Source: Brochothrix campestris
GTDB lineage: Bacteria; Bacillota; Bacilli; Lactobacillales; Listeriaceae
DNA length: 64,000 nucleotides
Reading direction: 5' to 3'
Assembly (NCBI RefSeq): GCF_046058945.1
Contig: NZ_CP175511.1
Span: forward strand, 1,860,001 to 1,924,000
Numbering within the stretch: position 1 is the stretch's first letter; the number at the start of each line of letters is the position of its first letter. Under the pieces are notes generated by a model, which worked only from the letters and a program-made list of their open reading frames with translations, was not told the origin of the DNA and made no database searches. Shown here piece by piece: positions 63,034 through 64,000 of this stretch. Position numbers and translations under genes: made by a program.

Positions 63034-63654
63034 ATGGTTTTCAAGAATAAGAAAGATCGTTTTGCACATTTATTACATGAAATCTCATTAAATATCAATG
63101 AGGCCGGTAAATATTTCAGCGAGTGTCAAGTTGAATCACAAGATGATTTACGTAAACTTGCAGAAGTCATGAAAGAATATGAACTTAAAGGTGATACGCT
63201 TGTTCATAAAATCATCTTAGAGTTAAACAACGCCTTTATTACACCAATTGAGCGTGAAGACATGCTTGAGTTAACAAACCGCTTAGATGATATTTTAGAT
63301 GGTTTCGAACAAGCTTCCTTCATCCTTGAAATGTACAATATTTCACCAAAAGATGAATACATTACGAAGTTTTTAGAAAACCTTTCAAAAGCAACAGCTG
63401 ATATCTCTGTAGCAACTGGTTATATCTTTGATAAAAAGCTTAAAAACGTCCGTGAATTAGCGATTCAAATTAAGGATTACGAATCAATCTGTGATGATAT
63501 TTACCGTGATTCAATCCGTCACTTAAATGATAACATTACTGATCCGATTCAATTTTTCAAATACCGTGAAGCTTACGAAGATTTAGAAGATATTGCAGAT
63601 GATTGCCAATCAGTTGCTAATACGCTTGAAACCATCGTTATGAAGAACGCCTAA
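63034..63654 (+). CDS. DUF47/PhoU-like Pit accessory protein
   Basis: A 206-residue all-helical protein of the DUF47 (YkaA, PhoU-related) family: KNKKDRFAHLLHEISLNINE, then PIEREDMLELTNRLDDILDG with the metal-binding ExxD pattern, and the second-repeat IQIKDYESICDDIYRDSI. Such proteins sit before pit genes and are thought to control the transporter. It is 21 bp ahead of pit, behind GGAGGAATAAAAAA. Confidence 0.92.
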   Translation: MVFKNKKDRFAHLLHEISLNINEAGKYFSECQVESQDDLRKLAEVMKEYELKGDTLVHKIILELNNAFITPIEREDMLELTNRLDDILDGFEQASFILEMYNISPKDEYITKFLENLSKATADISVATGYIFDKKLKNVRELAIQIKDYESICDDIYRDSIRHLNDNITDPIQFFKYREAYEDLEDIADDCQSVANTLETIVMKNA

Positions 63655-63675
63655 TTAAGGAGAATTATATAATCT

Positions 63676-64000
63676 ATGGATAATATACTAATCATTACAA
63701 TTGCGATTGTAGCTGCAGCGCTTGTGTTTGACTTTATCAATGGTTTCCATGATACAGCGAACGCCATTGCTACGAGTGTTTCTACTAAAGCAATTAAACC
63801 AAAACACGCCATCATTATGGCAGCCATTATGAACTTTTTAGGCGCGATTTCATTTACAGGTGTAGCAAAGTCGTTAACAAAAGATATTGTTGATCCATTT
63901 GCCTTACCACATGGTGACATCGTTATTTTAGCAGCGCTTATCTCTGCTATCATTTGGAATTTATTGACTTGGTATTTTGGAATTCCAAGTAGTTCTTCAC
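63676..64000 (+). CDS. pit: PiT-family inorganic phosphate transporter, N-terminal part (cut by window end)
   Basis: The first 108 residues of a PiT phosphate permease are present. ATG 63676 follows AAGGAGAATTATATAATCT. The family signature FDFINGFHDTANAIATSVST is near residue 20, followed by the second helix AIIMAAIMNFLGAISFTGVA and the WNLLTWYFGIPSSSS motif at the window edge. It transports phosphate with H+ or Na+. Confidence 0.95.
   Translation, partial: MDNILIITIAIVAAALVFDFINGFHDTANAIATSVSTKAIKPKHAIIMAAIMNFLGAISFTGVAKSLTKDIVDPFALPHGDIVILAALISAIIWNLLTWYFGIPSSSS

Overview
The window looks like a chromosome segment of a low-GC Gram-positive bacterium (Bacillota, Bacilli). From memory, the gene order follows Listeria closely. 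One block is ligA-pcrA-yerC plus the purE-K-B-C-S-Q-L-F-M-N-H-D operon. The other is addBA, comK, lplA, a HmoB-type gene, ecsBA, hit, ytxH, a DUF3267 gene, prsA, yhaM, yhaN, yhaO and yheA. Protein divergence and the extra genes make a non-Listeria Listeriaceae such as Brochothrix the best guess. That is inference, and no 16S rRNA gene is present to settle it. No rRNA, tRNA or CRISPR array was seen.

Layout. 1-4.8 kb: ligA (cut by the window edge), pcrA behind a LexA-type operator, the TrpR-like regulator yerC and an MFS efflux pump. 5.0-13.35 kb: an accessory island. It holds a lactococcin-972-type bacteriocin gene with its integral membrane protein and ABC ATPase, a MacB-type ABC transporter, and the remains of a two-component system. 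Most of this island is decaying. Its HTH regulator carries a stop codon in place of a conserved Trp and is split by an intact IS30 element. The bacteriocin membrane protein and the ABC permease are each frameshifted at a homopolymer. The response regulator is fused by deletion to the 3' half of the histidine kinase. A 118-bp sequence is tandemly repeated where the two gene sets meet. 13.5-26.6 kb: the complete twelve-gene purine operon on the minus strand, with a promoter and paired PurBoxes upstream of purE. 26.8-34.2 kb: amtB-glnK behind a GlnR/TnrA box, an AEC-family transporter, anaerobic ribonucleotide reductase nrdD-nrdG (NrdD lacks the ATP-cone), an amino acid permease and a DUF59 protein. 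34.3-45.4 kb: a Cof hydrolase, addBA, an IDEAL-domain protein, an intact comK, a nitroreductase and lplA. 45.5-57.6 kb: the HmoB-like protein, ecsAB, hit, ytxH, prsA, yhaM, yhaN, yhaO and yheA, interrupted by a dead IS30 copy. 57.6-64 kb: a class A penicillin-binding protein, a CNNM/CBS protein, an IS3 scar, an aldo/keto reductase, and a DUF47-pit phosphate transport pair cut by the window end.

How the genes work together. The purine genes take PRPP to IMP except for adenylosuccinate synthetase. PurB also acts in AMP synthesis. AmtB and GlnK handle ammonium uptake and nitrogen sensing. AddAB, the SbcCD-like YhaN/YhaO pair, PcrA and LigA serve DNA repair, and ComK would open the competence regulon that uses AddAB. 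Ecs, PrsA and the penicillin-binding protein act at the envelope.

The most unusual signals are two. First, a short dispersed element (GACTTTGTCTACAATCTG, often preceded by a small AAGTCT/AGACTT hairpin) sits directly upstream of four otherwise unrelated intrinsic terminators. Second, a roughly 370-nt intergenic stretch at 46.1-46.5 kb is packed with successive hairpins and bounded by two copies of the same terminator stem. Both were found by eye and need computational confirmation.
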